This document shows, piece by piece, positions 7,583 to 16,147 of a DNA stretch of 24,163 nt. The notes under the pieces were generated by a model. The model was given only the letters and a program-made list of their open reading frames with translations, had not been told where the DNA came from and ran no database searches. The stretch spans positions 1 through 24,163 of the forward strand of contig CAKSPW010000035.1 in NCBI GenBank assembly GCA_934486495.1, given 5' to 3'. Position 1 is the stretch's first letter, and every line of letters starts with the position of its first letter. Source of the stretch: an uncultured Clostridia bacterium (GTDB taxonomy: Bacteria > Bacillota > Clostridia > UBA1381). The translations under genes and the position numbers were made by a program.

Positions 7583-8649
7583 TTTACTCTACCGCCTTCC
7601 TTACTTATCATAAACTTGTATCTTATAAAGAATTCTCCCGCAAGCACCGTAAAGAGTATTATTCCCTGGAGGACATCGGCGCAGTATGTCGATATTCCGA
7701 AATCCGATTCGATAACTCCGGAACCTTTTTCAAGCACGGAGAAAAGAAACGATACAAGAAGTATTCCGAACGAGTTGAGATTTGCAAGCCATGAAACTAT
7801 TATTGCTGTGAAGCCTACGCCGCCGGCAACGGATGTTGTAAGCGTCATATCGGCACCGGCAACCTGAACCATGCCTGCCAAACCGCATATTCCGCCGCTT
7901 AAAAACATTGTGCGCAGAGTAATCTTTTTTACGTCCATTCCTGCGTATGAGGCTGTACTTGAGCTTTCACCGACAACGTCTATTTCATATCCCTGCTTTG
8001 TGAATTTAAGGTATATGAACACAAGAACCACAAGCACAAACGCAATAACCCAGCCCGATTGAACTCCGAGAATACTGCCCATTTGTGCGTTATCGGTAAA
8101 ACGTGCAATTTTCGGGAATCCGCCCGATTCGGGGTCTGCCCACGGGCCGTCACGAAGAAAGACGACGGTGTAGAGCGCAATGTAGTTGAGCATCAGTGTA
8201 AACAGAGTTTCGTTTGTGTTGTATTTTGCCTTGAATGTCGCCGGTATAAGACCCCAAAGTCCGCCGCCTATTATTCCTGCAATGAACATTAAAATCATCA
8301 ACAGTGCGTGAGGAAGATTTGAGTGAAACAGTGCAAAGTACGATGCAAATATTCCGCCGAATATAATTTGTCCCTCTGCACCTATGTTCCAAAACTTCAT
8401 TCTGAATGCAAGCGTTACACCGAGTGCGGATATTAAAAGCGGTATCATTATTTTGATTGTGGAACGGAATGCAATTTTGCTTCTGAATGCGCCGCTTATA
8501 AGACGGGCATATACGGAGAACGGATTTTTGCGGAGGCACAGTATGAATATTCCGCCGACAACTATTGCCGCAATTACGGAGATAAAACGAAGAAGCGCTA
8601 TTTGATTCCTCGTAAGCTCTTTTCGCTTTGTAATGTGTATCTTAGCCAT
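7579..8649 (-). CDS. nucleoside ABC importer permease (NupP-type)
   Basis: First membrane subunit of the nucleoside importer, 356 residues. It has a basic cytoplasmic N-terminus, then about eight to ten hydrophobic helices. LAFRMKFWNIGAEGQ is the conserved segment of this permease class, and GESSSTASYAGMDVKK is the ATPase-contact loop. The ATG overlaps the end of the ATPase gene by 8 bases; its ribosome site GGGAGG (8661-8666) lies within that gene. The stop overlaps the next permease start by 4 bases. Such tight packing argues for equal production of the three cytoplasmic and membrane parts. Confidence 0.9.
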   Translation of the reverse strand: MAKIHITKRKELTRNQIALLRFISVIAAIVVGGIFILCLRKNPFSVYARLISGAFRSKIAFRSTIKIMIPLLISALGVTLAFRMKFWNIGAEGQIIFGGIFASYFALFHSNLPHALLMILMFIAGIIGGGLWGLIPATFKAKYNTNETLFTLMLNYIALYTVVFLRDGPWADPESGGFPKIARFTDNAQMGSILGVQSGWVIAFVLVVLVFIYLKFTKQGYEIDVVGESSSTASYAGMDVKKITLRTMFLSGGICGLAGMVQVAGADMTLTTSVAGGVGFTAIIVSWLANLNSFGILLVSFLFSVLEKGSGVIESDFGISTYCADVLQGIILFTVLAGEFFIRYKFMISKEGGRVK

Positions 8650-10153
8650 TTTTATATTCGCCTCCCGTCATCATAAGCCCTATATCCTTTTTTGTGACGC
8701 TCTTTGCGTCTACTATACCCGTTATTTTGCCGTGACAAAGTATCATAATTCTGTCACAAAGGCTTGTAAGCACGTCAAGGTCTTCGCCTATAAACAGAAC
8801 CGCAACTCCCTTTTTTTTCTGCTCATTTAAAAGGTCGTAAATTGTAAATGACGAATTAATATCAAGTCCTCGCACGGGATATGCAGTTATCAGAAGATTT
8901 GGCGCAGATGCGATTTCTCTGCCGAGCAAAACTTTTTGAATATTACCGCCCGAGAGAAGTCTGACGGGTGTGTCTATTGACGGAGTGCTTATTTCAAGTC
9001 TTTCCACAAGGCTTTCCGAGAGCTTTCTTGCCGGCGCTTTGTTTATAAACGGACCTTTTGAGTACTTATCATAGCTTTTGAGTATAACGTTGTCCGCAAC
9101 GCTCATTGACGCAACAAGACCCATGCCGAGTCTGTCCTCCGGCACAAAGCTCATTTGTATTCCGAGATTTATAATATCCTTCGGCTTTTTGCCGACAAGA
9201 TTTTCTTTCTTATAAAGTATTGCTCCCGTTTCAACAGGCGTAAGACCGACAATACATTCGCAAAGTTCCTTTTGACCGCTGCCCGCAACGCCGGCAACGC
9301 CGAGTATTTCTCCGCTGTTTATCGTAAATTCGATATCGTCAAGAGCCGTGGCTCCGTCAGGTGCTTTAACGGTGAGGTTTACAACCCTTAAAAGTTCTGT
9401 CGCATTTTGAACCTCCGGTCTTTCTATTTCAAGTGATATCGGGCGTCCGACCATAAGCTCCGTAAGCTCTTTTTCGTTTACATCGCTTGTTTTGCAGTCG
9501 TCAACGCTTTCACCTTTTCTGAGAATGGTTACCCGGTCGCTTATTTCCATTACCTCGTTTAGCTTATGTGTGATAATTATTATCGCAACACCGCGGCTGC
9601 GCATTTTTCCGAGTATCTTAAAAAGCACTGCTGTTTCCTGCGGGGTTAGCACTGCCGTCGGCTCGTCAAGGATAAGTATTTTTGCACCGCGTGATATTAT
9701 TTTTACTATTTCAACGTTTTGTTTTTCGCTTACGGACATATCGTAAACCTTTTTGTCAAGGTCTATTTGAAGTCCGTATTCATCACACATTTTTTTGATT
9801 TTGTCTTTGGTTTGTCTGCTCGATTTTTCCTTTGTACCCATTATGATGTTCTCAAATGCGGTAAACACATCAATAAGCTTAAAATGCTGATGAATCATAC
9901 CTATGCCGAGGTTTTGCGAATCAGCCGGTGAATTTATTGAAGCAAGATTCCCGTCTATGTAGATTTCGCCCTCGTCCTGCTTGTATATACCGGACAGCAT
10001 ATTCATAAGCGTTGTTTTACCCGACCCGTTTTCGCCGAGTATCGCAAGTATTTCACCGTAATTTACGGTAAGGTTTACATGATTGTTTGCAATTACACTG
10101 CCGAAAACCTTTTTTAAGGCTCGACATTCTATTGCCGGTGTGACTGCTGACAT
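8642..10153 (-). CDS. nucleoside ABC importer ATPase, two NBDs (NupO-type)
   Basis: ATP-hydrolysing subunit with two nucleotide-binding domains in one chain, 503 residues. Domain 1 has Walker A GENGSGKTT (40-48), a degenerate signature MSVSEKQ (139-145), Walker B ILILDE (159-164) and H-loop THK (195-197). Domain 2 has a relaxed P-loop GVAGSGQKE (288-296) and a good signature LLSGGNIQK. Its Walker B segment, LLITAYPVRGLD, carries no catalytic glutamate. Unequal domains of this kind are normal for sugar- and nucleoside-type double ATPases, so probably only one composite site is fully active. AAAGGAGG lies 6 bases before ATG. The gene follows the lipoprotein gene after an 81-bp gap containing a strong hairpin, expected to lower its expression relative to the lipoprotein. 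Confidence 0.94.
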   Translation of the reverse strand: MSAVTPAIECRALKKVFGSVIANNHVNLTVNYGEILAILGENGSGKTTLMNMLSGIYKQDEGEIYIDGNLASINSPADSQNLGIGMIHQHFKLIDVFTAFENIIMGTKEKSSRQTKDKIKKMCDEYGLQIDLDKKVYDMSVSEKQNVEIVKIISRGAKILILDEPTAVLTPQETAVLFKILGKMRSRGVAIIIITHKLNEVMEISDRVTILRKGESVDDCKTSDVNEKELTELMVGRPISLEIERPEVQNATELLRVVNLTVKAPDGATALDDIEFTINSGEILGVAGVAGSGQKELCECIVGLTPVETGAILYKKENLVGKKPKDIINLGIQMSFVPEDRLGMGLVASMSVADNVILKSYDKYSKGPFINKAPARKLSESLVERLEISTPSIDTPVRLLSGGNIQKVLLGREIASAPNLLITAYPVRGLDINSSFTIYDLLNEQKKKGVAVLFIGEDLDVLTSLCDRIMILCHGKITGIVDAKSVTKKDIGLMMTGGEYKNG

Positions 10154-10183
10154 TTTGACCCTCCTTTTGCGATAAAATCAGAT

Positions 10184-10216
10184 AAGCGGCACTTCACAGC
10201 TTGGGAAGTGCCGCTT
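10184..10216 (-). terminator. intra-operon attenuator hairpin
   Basis: A perfect 12-bp stem (10184-10195 with 10205-10216) and 9-nt loop, between the lipoprotein stop and the ATPase ribosome site. On the minus strand it is followed by ATCTGATTTT, not a clean T-run, so partial termination or 3'-end protection of the lipoprotein mRNA is more likely than full termination. Confidence 0.75.
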
Positions 10217-10234
10217 TTAAGACTATCAGAAAAA

Positions 10235-11389
10235 TTATTTAACTTCTACGTTCTTGAAGTACCAGTTGATTTTTCCGGTGATGTCAGCATCGCTGAGAGT
10301 TGAGCCCTCCTCGCCGACTGTTTTGCCGTCGTTTGTTTCGATAACACCGTCGAATACATTGAAGCTGCCGTCAAGAATTTTAGCTCTTGCTTCATCAACG
10401 GCCTTTTGCATTTCGTCTGTGCAAAGCTGCTTGTTAAGCGGTGCAATGTCTACAAGACCTTCTTTCATTCCGCCGTAGTAGTTTTCACAGTTCCATTTTC
10501 CGTCGATTATTGATCTGACAGCTTCTGTATAATATGCGCCCCAATTCCAGATTGTAGAAGTAAGAGTTGCCTTGGGAGCGTCCTTTTCCATGTCTGAGTT
10601 GTAGCCTACACCCCAAACGCCTGCCTGCTCGGCAGCTGTCTGCGGATTAGGTGTATCGCAGTGCTGAGCGATAACGTCACAGCCCTCTGCGATAAGAGCC
10701 TTTGCGCAGTTTGTTTCTTCCTGCGGATCGTACCAGCTGTTTGTAACCTTTACATAAACCTTAGCGTCCTTGTTTACGGATTCAACACCCATAGCAAACG
10801 CATCAATTCCGCCCGTAACTTCGGCATTATCGCTGCCCATAGCCGCAACGTAGCCGATGAGGTTTGACTTTGTTTTCATACCTGCAACAATACCCGAAAG
10901 ATATCTTGCCTGATAAATTCTTCCGAAGTAGTTGTTCATGTTCTTTCCGTTGTTTTTATAACCTGTACCATGTGAGAAAATAACATCCGGATATTCCTTT
11001 GCAAGAGCTTCCATTGTATCCATGTAGCCCCAGCTTGTACCGAAAATAACGTTACATCCGTTTTCGATGCACTCCTCGATTGCTTTTTGAGTAGCGGTCG
11101 GGTCTGTATCGTTGATGTTGTTCTTTCTTACGATTTGATCGTCCGAAAGACCGAGTTCTTTCTGCATTGCAACAACACCCTGATCGTGAGCATATGTATA
11201 ACCGGATCCTGCCGACGGGTCACCGATATGGATAACGCCTATCTTAATGTCATCCTTTGCAATTTGCATTGCCGCAGCCTTAGCGCCATCTGTTGCTTTA
11301 TCGGTATCCTGTGTCGTTTTTGTACCGCTGCAGGCTGTCATGGTAATACCCATTGCCAAAGCAAGTACGAATGTCATGATTTTCTTCAT
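10235..11389 (-). CDS. BMP-family nucleoside-binding lipoprotein
   Basis: Surface substrate-binding protein of the nucleoside importer, 384 residues. The N-terminus KKIMTFVLALAMGITMTAC is a lipoprotein signal peptide, with Cys20 the lipidated residue (lipobox MTAC; Met at the first position is slightly unusual). A Ser/Thr/Asp/Lys-rich linker follows. The mature part has family segments: KIGVIHIGDPSAGSGYTYAH, a GTSWGYMDTMEALAKEYPDV strand-helix unit and IWNWGAYYTEAVRSIIDGKW near the end. AAGGAGG is 8 bases before ATG. It is the first gene of the operon, with its own promoter at 11455-11483 and an attenuating hairpin after it, so it should be the most abundant product. Nucleosides are the likely substrate by family; autoinducer-type or riboflavin-type BMP proteins are less likely alternatives. 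Confidence 0.92.
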   Translation of the reverse strand: MKKIMTFVLALAMGITMTACSGTKTTQDTDKATDGAKAAAMQIAKDDIKIGVIHIGDPSAGSGYTYAHDQGVVAMQKELGLSDDQIVRKNNINDTDPTATQKAIEECIENGCNVIFGTSWGYMDTMEALAKEYPDVIFSHGTGYKNNGKNMNNYFGRIYQARYLSGIVAGMKTKSNLIGYVAAMGSDNAEVTGGIDAFAMGVESVNKDAKVYVKVTNSWYDPQEETNCAKALIAEGCDVIAQHCDTPNPQTAAEQAGVWGVGYNSDMEKDAPKATLTSTIWNWGAYYTEAVRSIIDGKWNCENYYGGMKEGLVDIAPLNKQLCTDEMQKAVDEARAKILDGSFNVFDGVIETNDGKTVGEEGSTLSDADITGKINWYFKNVEVK

Positions 11390-11454
11390 GCTTTTTTCCT
11401 CCTTAAATTTACCCGTCTAAAAGGGTATTTCGATGTTTTTTTACCACTATTTAA

Positions 11455-11483
11455 ATTATAACTTAAAACGGGCAAAATTTCAA
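11455..11483 (-). promoter_or_regulatory. sigma-A promoter of the nucleoside importer operon
   Basis: On the minus strand, TTGAAA (11478-11483), 17-bp spacer, TATAAT (11455-11460). The leader of about 55 nt contains only a weak ACCC/GGGT hairpin. I see no purine riboswitch architecture. Confidence 0.82.
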
Positions 11484-11706
11484 GTCATTTTCAGATAAAA
11501 GTTTCTGTCGAAATTTACGAAAAATTAACATAAAACAAACACCCTGTTTACAAACTGTACAAAAATGAATTTGTCCGACGAACAAAAAAAGAAAAAAAGC
11601 TTTATTTTATTTGCACATGACAAAATATTTAAGCGGAAATTGCACTCCGCACCGTTTACAGATAGAGATATATTATAAACAAATTATTAATTTATAGAAA
11701 AAAGAC
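11484..11706. other. gene-free divergent control region
   Basis: About 220 very AT-rich bases between the -35 box of the importer operon and that of ddl. I see no reading frame with a ribosome site. The only structures are a short GCGGA/TCCGC hairpin with an 8-nt loop (11633-11650) and a weak TTTGT/ACAAA arm pair near 11568-11585. Neither resembles a known operator. Confidence 0.5.
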
Positions 11707-11735
11707 TTGAAAAATAATAAAAAAAATAGTATGAT
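11707..11735 (+). promoter_or_regulatory. sigma-A promoter of ddl
   Basis: TTGAAA (11707-11712), 17-bp spacer, TATGAT (11730-11735). The TTG that would open the longest ddl reading frame is this -35 box, which rules it out as a start codon. Confidence 0.8.
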
Positions 11736-11769
11736 AGAATGTAGAAATAAAATCGGAACGGAGAATAAT

Positions 11770-12825
11770 ATGAAAACAATATGCGTTATTTTCGGCGGAA
11801 GGTCTCCCGAGCATGATATATCATGTATTTCGGCGGCTTCCGTTGTAAGAAATCTCGACAAATCAAAATATAATATTTATACCATCGGAATAACAAAGCA
11901 CGGAAAATGGCTTTTGTTTGACGGCTCCCCCGATGATATTGAAAACGGAAGCTGGGAAAATAAAAATGTTAAAAAGGCGTTCATTTCCCCGGATACGTCC
12001 GACGGCGGAATTTTGGTATTCGGCGAAAACGGAACGGAGAATATCAAGGTGGACGTTATTTTTCCCGTTCTTCACGGCGAATACGGCGAGGACGGAACGA
12101 TTCAGGGGTTGTTTGAGCTGAGCGGAATTAAATATGTCGGCGTCGGCGTTTCGGGCAGTGCAAACGGTATGGATAAAACGCTTTCAAAAATAGTTTTCGC
12201 TAATGCAGGTATTCCTCAGGCGGATTGGGTAACGGTTACGGATTCCGATGATGTTAATGAAAAAATCGGTGAGATTGAAAATAAAATAGGCTACCCCTGT
12301 TTTGTAAAGCCTGCGTCTACCGGCTCGTCGGTCGGTGTTGGTAAGGCGGCAGACAGAGATTCGCTTTCGGCAGCCATAAAAAATGCGCTCACATTCGGTC
12401 CGAAGGTGCTTGTAGAGGAAAACATAGACGGTCAGGAGGTCGAATGTCCCGTTTTGGGCAATATAAATGCCGATGCGGGCGAGGTCGGAGAGATTATTCC
12501 GACTGTTGAGTTTTATGACTTTGACGCAAAATACAAGGATAATTCGACAAAGCTGCGAATTCCGGCGAAGGTTTCGGACGAGGCTCGTGAGCAAATAAGA
12601 GAATATGCAAAACGTGCCTTTGCGGCACTCGGCGGTCAGGGACTTTCAAGAGTTGATTTCTTTGTGAGAAAAAGCGACGGCAAGGTAATTTTAAATGAAA
12701 TAAACACACTTCCCGGATTTACAAGCATAAGTATGTATCCGAAGCTTTGGAAAGCCATGGGTGTGGAATATTCCGACTTGCTCGACAGGCTTATATCACT
12801 TGCCGAAAAAAGAATTAAGCTTTAA
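11770..12825 (+). CDS. ddl: D-alanine-D-alanine ligase
   Basis: Joins two D-alanines with ATP for the peptidoglycan stem peptide. In this 351-residue ATP-grasp enzyme Glu14 lies in RSPEHDISCIS, LHGEYGEDGT spans 101-110 and PCFVKPASTGSSVGVGK forms the glycine-serine loop (Ser186/187). FYDFDAKYKD (248-257) ends the omega loop; its Tyr255 is the residue expected for D-Ala-D-Ala, not D-lactate, specificity. LNEINTLPGFT holds the metal-binding Glu and Asn. The start was set at 11770, with CGGAG 6 bases upstream. The longer frame from 11707 begins inside the promoter and would precede the transcript. DUF1934 follows after 14 bases, so the two are co-transcribed. Nothing suggests a vancomycin-resistance ligase. 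Confidence 0.96.
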   Translation: MKTICVIFGGRSPEHDISCISAASVVRNLDKSKYNIYTIGITKHGKWLLFDGSPDDIENGSWENKNVKKAFISPDTSDGGILVFGENGTENIKVDVIFPVLHGEYGEDGTIQGLFELSGIKYVGVGVSGSANGMDKTLSKIVFANAGIPQADWVTVTDSDDVNEKIGEIENKIGYPCFVKPASTGSSVGVGKAADRDSLSAAIKNALTFGPKVLVEENIDGQEVECPVLGNINADAGEVGEIIPTVEFYDFDAKYKDNSTKLRIPAKVSDEAREQIREYAKRAFAALGGQGLSRVDFFVRKSDGKVILNEINTLPGFTSISMYPKLWKAMGVEYSDLLDRLISLAEKRIKL

Positions 12826-12839
12826 TCTCGGAGTGAAAT

Positions 12840-13259
12840 ATGGAAAACACGTCAGGAAAAATAAGAATAAGAATAAAAACAATTCAGCTTTCGGACGGCG
12901 AAAAATCGGAGCTTATAAACGAATATGACGGAAAGCTTTTTATAAAAGGAGAAGCGGTTCACGTTTTCTACAACGAAGGTGATGAGGATAATACCGCATG
13001 CTCTGTTCGTGCAAAACACGGAGAGGTTCAAATCGTAAGAAAAGGTGATGCGGTATCGTCTAAGCTGTGCTTTTCACGCGGTACGGTTTATAAAACGGCT
13101 TATCACACCGCTTACGGCAAAATGGCGCTTGTCATAAAGCCGTCTTTGGTGCTTTGTGCAGTTGATTCTCAGGGCGGAAAAATCCGTCTTGAATACGATA
13201 TGTCGCTTGAGGGGCAGGAATTCTTTAACGATGTTACAATGTATATAGACCACGCTTAA
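12840..13259 (+). CDS. DUF1934 (YwiB-like) beta-barrel protein
   Basis: A 139-residue protein of the DUF1934/YwiB family, small calycin-like barrels found in Firmicutes whose biochemical role is not established. The pattern fits: a first strand KIRIRIKTIQLSDGEKSEL, then alternating strands, then SRGTVYKTAYHTAYGKMALV and a final acidic RLEYDMSLEGQEFFNDVTMYI. No signal peptide or membrane helix. It starts 14 bases after the ddl stop with CGGAGTG as ribosome site, so it is expressed with ddl. The S41 protease follows 44 bases later. The company of ddl and a secreted protease suggests an envelope link, but the family is often found in other contexts, so this is inference. Confidence 0.85.
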   Translation: MENTSGKIRIRIKTIQLSDGEKSELINEYDGKLFIKGEAVHVFYNEGDEDNTACSVRAKHGEVQIVRKGDAVSSKLCFSRGTVYKTAYHTAYGKMALVIKPSLVLCAVDSQGGKIRLEYDMSLEGQEFFNDVTMYIDHA

Positions 13260-13303
13260 CAGGCTCGGTTTTGTGCCTTAAAGCGCAGCGGAAAGGAATG
13301 GTC

Positions 13304-14740
13304 ATGAAAATGAAGAAAAAAATAATAGCAATTTTATCGGCACTTTCTCTTATTTTATCGGGTGGCAGTGTACTTGCCGACAACAAATACAGCGATGAGT
13401 TTGACGTTTTTGAGCAGGTTGCGGGATATATTTCAACCTACTATATCGACGATTCTCTCGGAGATCAGGATATAATGAACAAAGCTATATCAAAGCTTGT
13501 CGAAAACAATGATGAAAAACTCGTTGAACTCTTAAAAAGTATGCTTTCGGCTCTTGATCCGTACAGTGAGTTTTTTACGGCAGAGGAATATAAAGGCTTT
13601 GTAAACGATATAAATAAAACGTTTTACGGTATCGGCGTTCAGATAGAGCAAAAAGATGATTATGTTGAGATTGTCGCATTTACTCCGAACAGCCCCTCGG
13701 AAAAGGCGGGGATTCAAACGGGGGATAAGATTTCTAAGGTTGACGGCGCCGATATGAAGGGACAGGCGCTAGCGGCAGTAAGGGGCGCAATTCTCGGTGA
13801 GCTTGGTACTGAAGTCGGCATAACCGTTTTAAGAGGCAATCAGGAGTACACATATACGATAAAGCGTGCTGAAGTAAACGGAAACACAGTTTCGTACACA
13901 AAGCTTGGCGATAAGGTCGGATATGTAAGAATCGTGGATATGTCAAGCCATACCGCCGATGAATTTGCCGATGCGCTCAAAAGTGCCGACAACGACGGTG
14001 TAAAGGATATTATTATTGATTTGCGCGGGAACGTCGGAGGATATTTATCTTGTGCGATTGATATAGGTCAAATGATTATTCCGAAGGGCGTAATCGTAAG
14101 CACAAAATATCGTCAGTCGTTTATGGATAAAACATATATGTCAAGTCTCAGCAAAACGAAATACAATTTTAACGTCCTTGTGGATGATTACACAGCAAGT
14201 GCGGCTGAAATTCTTGCAAGCGCAATTCAGGACTCGGGTGCCGGAAAGCTGATCGGTGAGAGAACATACGGCAAGGGAGTTATACAAAGCACATTTCCGC
14301 TTTCGAACGGCTCGGTATTCAAGCTGACAGTGGGCAAGTATCAAACCCGAAACGGACACGACATAAACGAAAAAGGCATTGAGCCGGACGAGTTTATTGT
14401 TAACTACAACGATCCTATAGATACAAGCAAATACACACCGTTTACGTACAAGGAAAAGTGGTCTGTCGGCGCTGCTGACAACAACGTAAAGGCGGCAAAG
14501 GAAAGACTTTATCTTTTGAATTATTATGACGGTGATATAAACGATAAATTCGATGAGGAGCTTGCTGAGGCTGTGACAAAATTCCAAAGCGACAGCAAGA
14601 TTTATCCTTACGGTGTTCTCGATATTACAACCCAGACAAAAATAGAAAATGCGTTTGCAAAGCTTGAGGTTGTAGTCGATAAACAGCTTGACAGAGCGTA
14701 TGAAATCTTCACGGGAGAGCCTTATTTGAAAAAAGAATAA
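13304..14740 (+). CDS. S41-family C-terminal processing peptidase with peptidoglycan-binding domain
   Basis: A secreted serine protease of the CtpA/CtpB type, 478 residues. Residues 1-26 are a signal peptide ending SVLA-DN. A PDZ domain lies at about 104-187 (YGIGVQIEQ ... SPSEKAGIQTGDKI). The S41 core follows, with catalytic Ser299 in DYTASAAEI and Lys324 in ERTYGKGV, the expected Ser-Lys pair. Residues 393-453 form a PG_binding_1-like domain (KAAKERLYLLNYYDGDIN ... AVTKFQS), which would hold the enzyme to the wall. ATG at 13304 was chosen because AAAGGA (13292-13297) sits 6 bases before it; a TTG frame from 13271 and an ATG overlapping this site at 13298 are less likely. Third gene of the ddl group; its terminator is at 14749. 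Confidence 0.93.
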   Translation: MKMKKKIIAILSALSLILSGGSVLADNKYSDEFDVFEQVAGYISTYYIDDSLGDQDIMNKAISKLVENNDEKLVELLKSMLSALDPYSEFFTAEEYKGFVNDINKTFYGIGVQIEQKDDYVEIVAFTPNSPSEKAGIQTGDKISKVDGADMKGQALAAVRGAILGELGTEVGITVLRGNQEYTYTIKRAEVNGNTVSYTKLGDKVGYVRIVDMSSHTADEFADALKSADNDGVKDIIIDLRGNVGGYLSCAIDIGQMIIPKGVIVSTKYRQSFMDKTYMSSLSKTKYNFNVLVDDYTASAAEILASAIQDSGAGKLIGERTYGKGVIQSTFPLSNGSVFKLTVGKYQTRNGHDINEKGIEPDEFIVNYNDPIDTSKYTPFTYKEKWSVGAADNNVKAAKERLYLLNYYDGDINDKFDEELAEAVTKFQSDSKIYPYGVLDITTQTKIENAFAKLEVVVDKQLDRAYEIFTGEPYLKKE

Positions 14741-14748
14741 ACAGCAGG

Positions 14749-14774
14749 AAAAGCCTCCGCATCCGGGGGCTTTT
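14749..14774 (+). terminator. rho-independent terminator
   Basis: AAAAGCCTCCG (14749-14759) pairs with CGGGGGCTTTT (14764-14774), one G-U, loop CATC, with a further T-run at 14780-14784. It ends the ddl/DUF1934/S41 transcript. Confidence 0.85.
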
Positions 14775-14871
14775 CGGCATTTTTGAACAGTTAAATTTAT
14801 ATTAGTCGTTGTAAATGATAAAAACAGCTCAATTTTGGTCTGAAATTATATAAAAAATATCTGTTTTAGTA

Positions 14872-14900
14872 TGGACATATAATTTTTGTTGTGATAGAAT
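14872..14900 (+). promoter_or_regulatory. probable promoter of the Gfo/Idh/MocA gene
   Basis: TGGACA (14872-14877), 17-bp spacer, TAGAAT (14895-14900). Each hexamer has one departure from consensus; the spacing is ideal. Confidence 0.6.
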
Positions 14901-14931
14901 AAAGTAAAATTAATAAATGGGAGAGATTACT

Positions 14932-16140
14932 ATGAAGGAAATAAAGCTTGGATATATCGGCTTCGGCTGCCGAGGCGAAGGCCTTATGGAAAGTGTTGTT
15001 CTTCCGCTGGAAATGGCGGAGGTTACAGCAGTTTGCGACTTGTATGATGATCGTGCCGAAAAAGCCGCAAAAATGGTTGAGGAAAAACAGGGGAAAAGAC
15101 CGGCTGTTTACAGTGATTACAATGATGTTATAAACGACAGTAACGTAAATACAATTGTAATTGCAACAAGCTGGGAAAGTCATGTTCCGATTGCCATTGC
15201 CGCAATGAAGGCTGGAAAAGCCGTTGCCTGCGAGGTTGGCGGAGTTTATTCGGTCAAGCAGTGCTGGGATCTTGTTAAAACATATGAGGAAACAAAAACA
15301 CCGTTTATGTTCCTTGAAAACTGCTGTTTCGGTAAGCGTGAGATGATGGCGCTTAACATGGTCAAAAAGGGAATTTTCGGAGATGTTGTATATTGCAGCG
15401 GCGGATATTGCCATGACCTCAGAAGCGAAGTAGCCGGCGGAATAGAAAACAGACATTACAGATTAAGAAACTATTTGACAAGAAATTGCGAGAACTATCC
15501 TACACACGAGCTCGGTCCTATTGCACGTGTGCTTGACATAAATCACGGTAACCGTATGCTTTCGCTTTCGTCGTTTGCGTCAAAATCGGAAGGACTTCAT
15601 GATTACATATCAAGAAATAAAAAGGATGACGAATTTCTTAAAAATGCTAAGTTTGCGCAGGGCGATGTAATTGTAACAAATATCAAGTGCGCAAGAGGCG
15701 AGCTGATTACTTTAACTCTCGATACAACTCTTCCGAGATATTACAGCCGAGGTTTTACAGTAAGAGGAACAAGAGGTATGTACGAGGAAGCTACGGATTC
15801 TGTTTTCCTTGACAGAAAAGAAGATATCGAGCACGATTTCACATGGAGAAAAACAAATTCGGGAAATGCGGAAAAGTATGAGGAAGAATATCAGCATCCC
15901 GTTTGGGAAAAGTATATTGAAGAAGGTGTTCAGGGCAGTCACGACGGTATGGACTATCTTGAGTTTAAAACATTCTTTGAATGCTTGTTAAACGATGAGC
16001 CGATGCCGATAGACGTTTATGACGCGGCAAGCTGGATGGTTATTTCCGCACTCAGCGAGCAGTCGATTGTAAAAGGCGGCGAACCGGTTAATATTCCTGA
16101 CTTTACAAACGGAAAATGGGCTATGAATTACATTGATTAA
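14932..16140 (+). CDS. Gfo/Idh/MocA-family NAD(P)-dependent enzyme, GH109-like
   Basis: A 402-residue Rossmann-fold enzyme that oxidises, or cleaves by an oxidation-elimination route, a sugar derivative. N-terminal GYIGFGCRGEG is the dinucleotide loop and CEVGG (100-104) replaces the usual CEKP. Several segments resemble GH109 alpha-N-acetylgalactosaminidases: LENCCFGKREMMALNMV (Glu129), SGGYCHDLR (Tyr159), NYPTHELGPIARVLDIN (Tyr189, His192) and a C-terminal DVYDAASWMVISALSE. Unlike many GH109 proteins it has no Tat or other signal peptide, so it acts inside the cell. Start: GGGAGAG (14919-14925) lies 6 bases before 14932; the ATG at 14917 overlaps that ribosome site. Single-gene unit. The exact substrate cannot be read from sequence. 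Confidence 0.9.
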   Translation: MKEIKLGYIGFGCRGEGLMESVVLPLEMAEVTAVCDLYDDRAEKAAKMVEEKQGKRPAVYSDYNDVINDSNVNTIVIATSWESHVPIAIAAMKAGKAVACEVGGVYSVKQCWDLVKTYEETKTPFMFLENCCFGKREMMALNMVKKGIFGDVVYCSGGYCHDLRSEVAGGIENRHYRLRNYLTRNCENYPTHELGPIARVLDINHGNRMLSLSSFASKSEGLHDYISRNKKDDEFLKNAKFAQGDVIVTNIKCARGELITLTLDTTLPRYYSRGFTVRGTRGMYEEATDSVFLDRKEDIEHDFTWRKTNSGNAEKYEEEYQHPVWEKYIEEGVQGSHDGMDYLEFKTFFECLLNDEPMPIDVYDAASWMVISALSEQSIVKGGEPVNIPDFTNGKWAMNYID

Positions 16141-16147
16141 TATAAAA

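Noticed and set aside
8642..10153. Damaged second ATPase domain
   Set aside because: The missing Walker B glutamate and relaxed P-loop in domain 2 are usual in this class of double ATPases, so not a sign of decay.
11390..11454. Purine riboswitch before the nucleoside importer operon
   Set aside because: The leader is about 55 nt and lacks the three-way junction; only a weak 4-bp hairpin is present.
11707..11769. N-terminal extension of ddl from a TTG codon
   Set aside because: The TTG is the -35 box of a promoter whose transcript starts near 11742; ATG 11770 has a ribosome site and the normal N-terminus.
11770..12825. Vancomycin-resistance type D-Ala-D-Lac ligase
   Set aside because: The omega-loop Tyr255 and the absence of vanH/vanX neighbours fit an ordinary Ddl.
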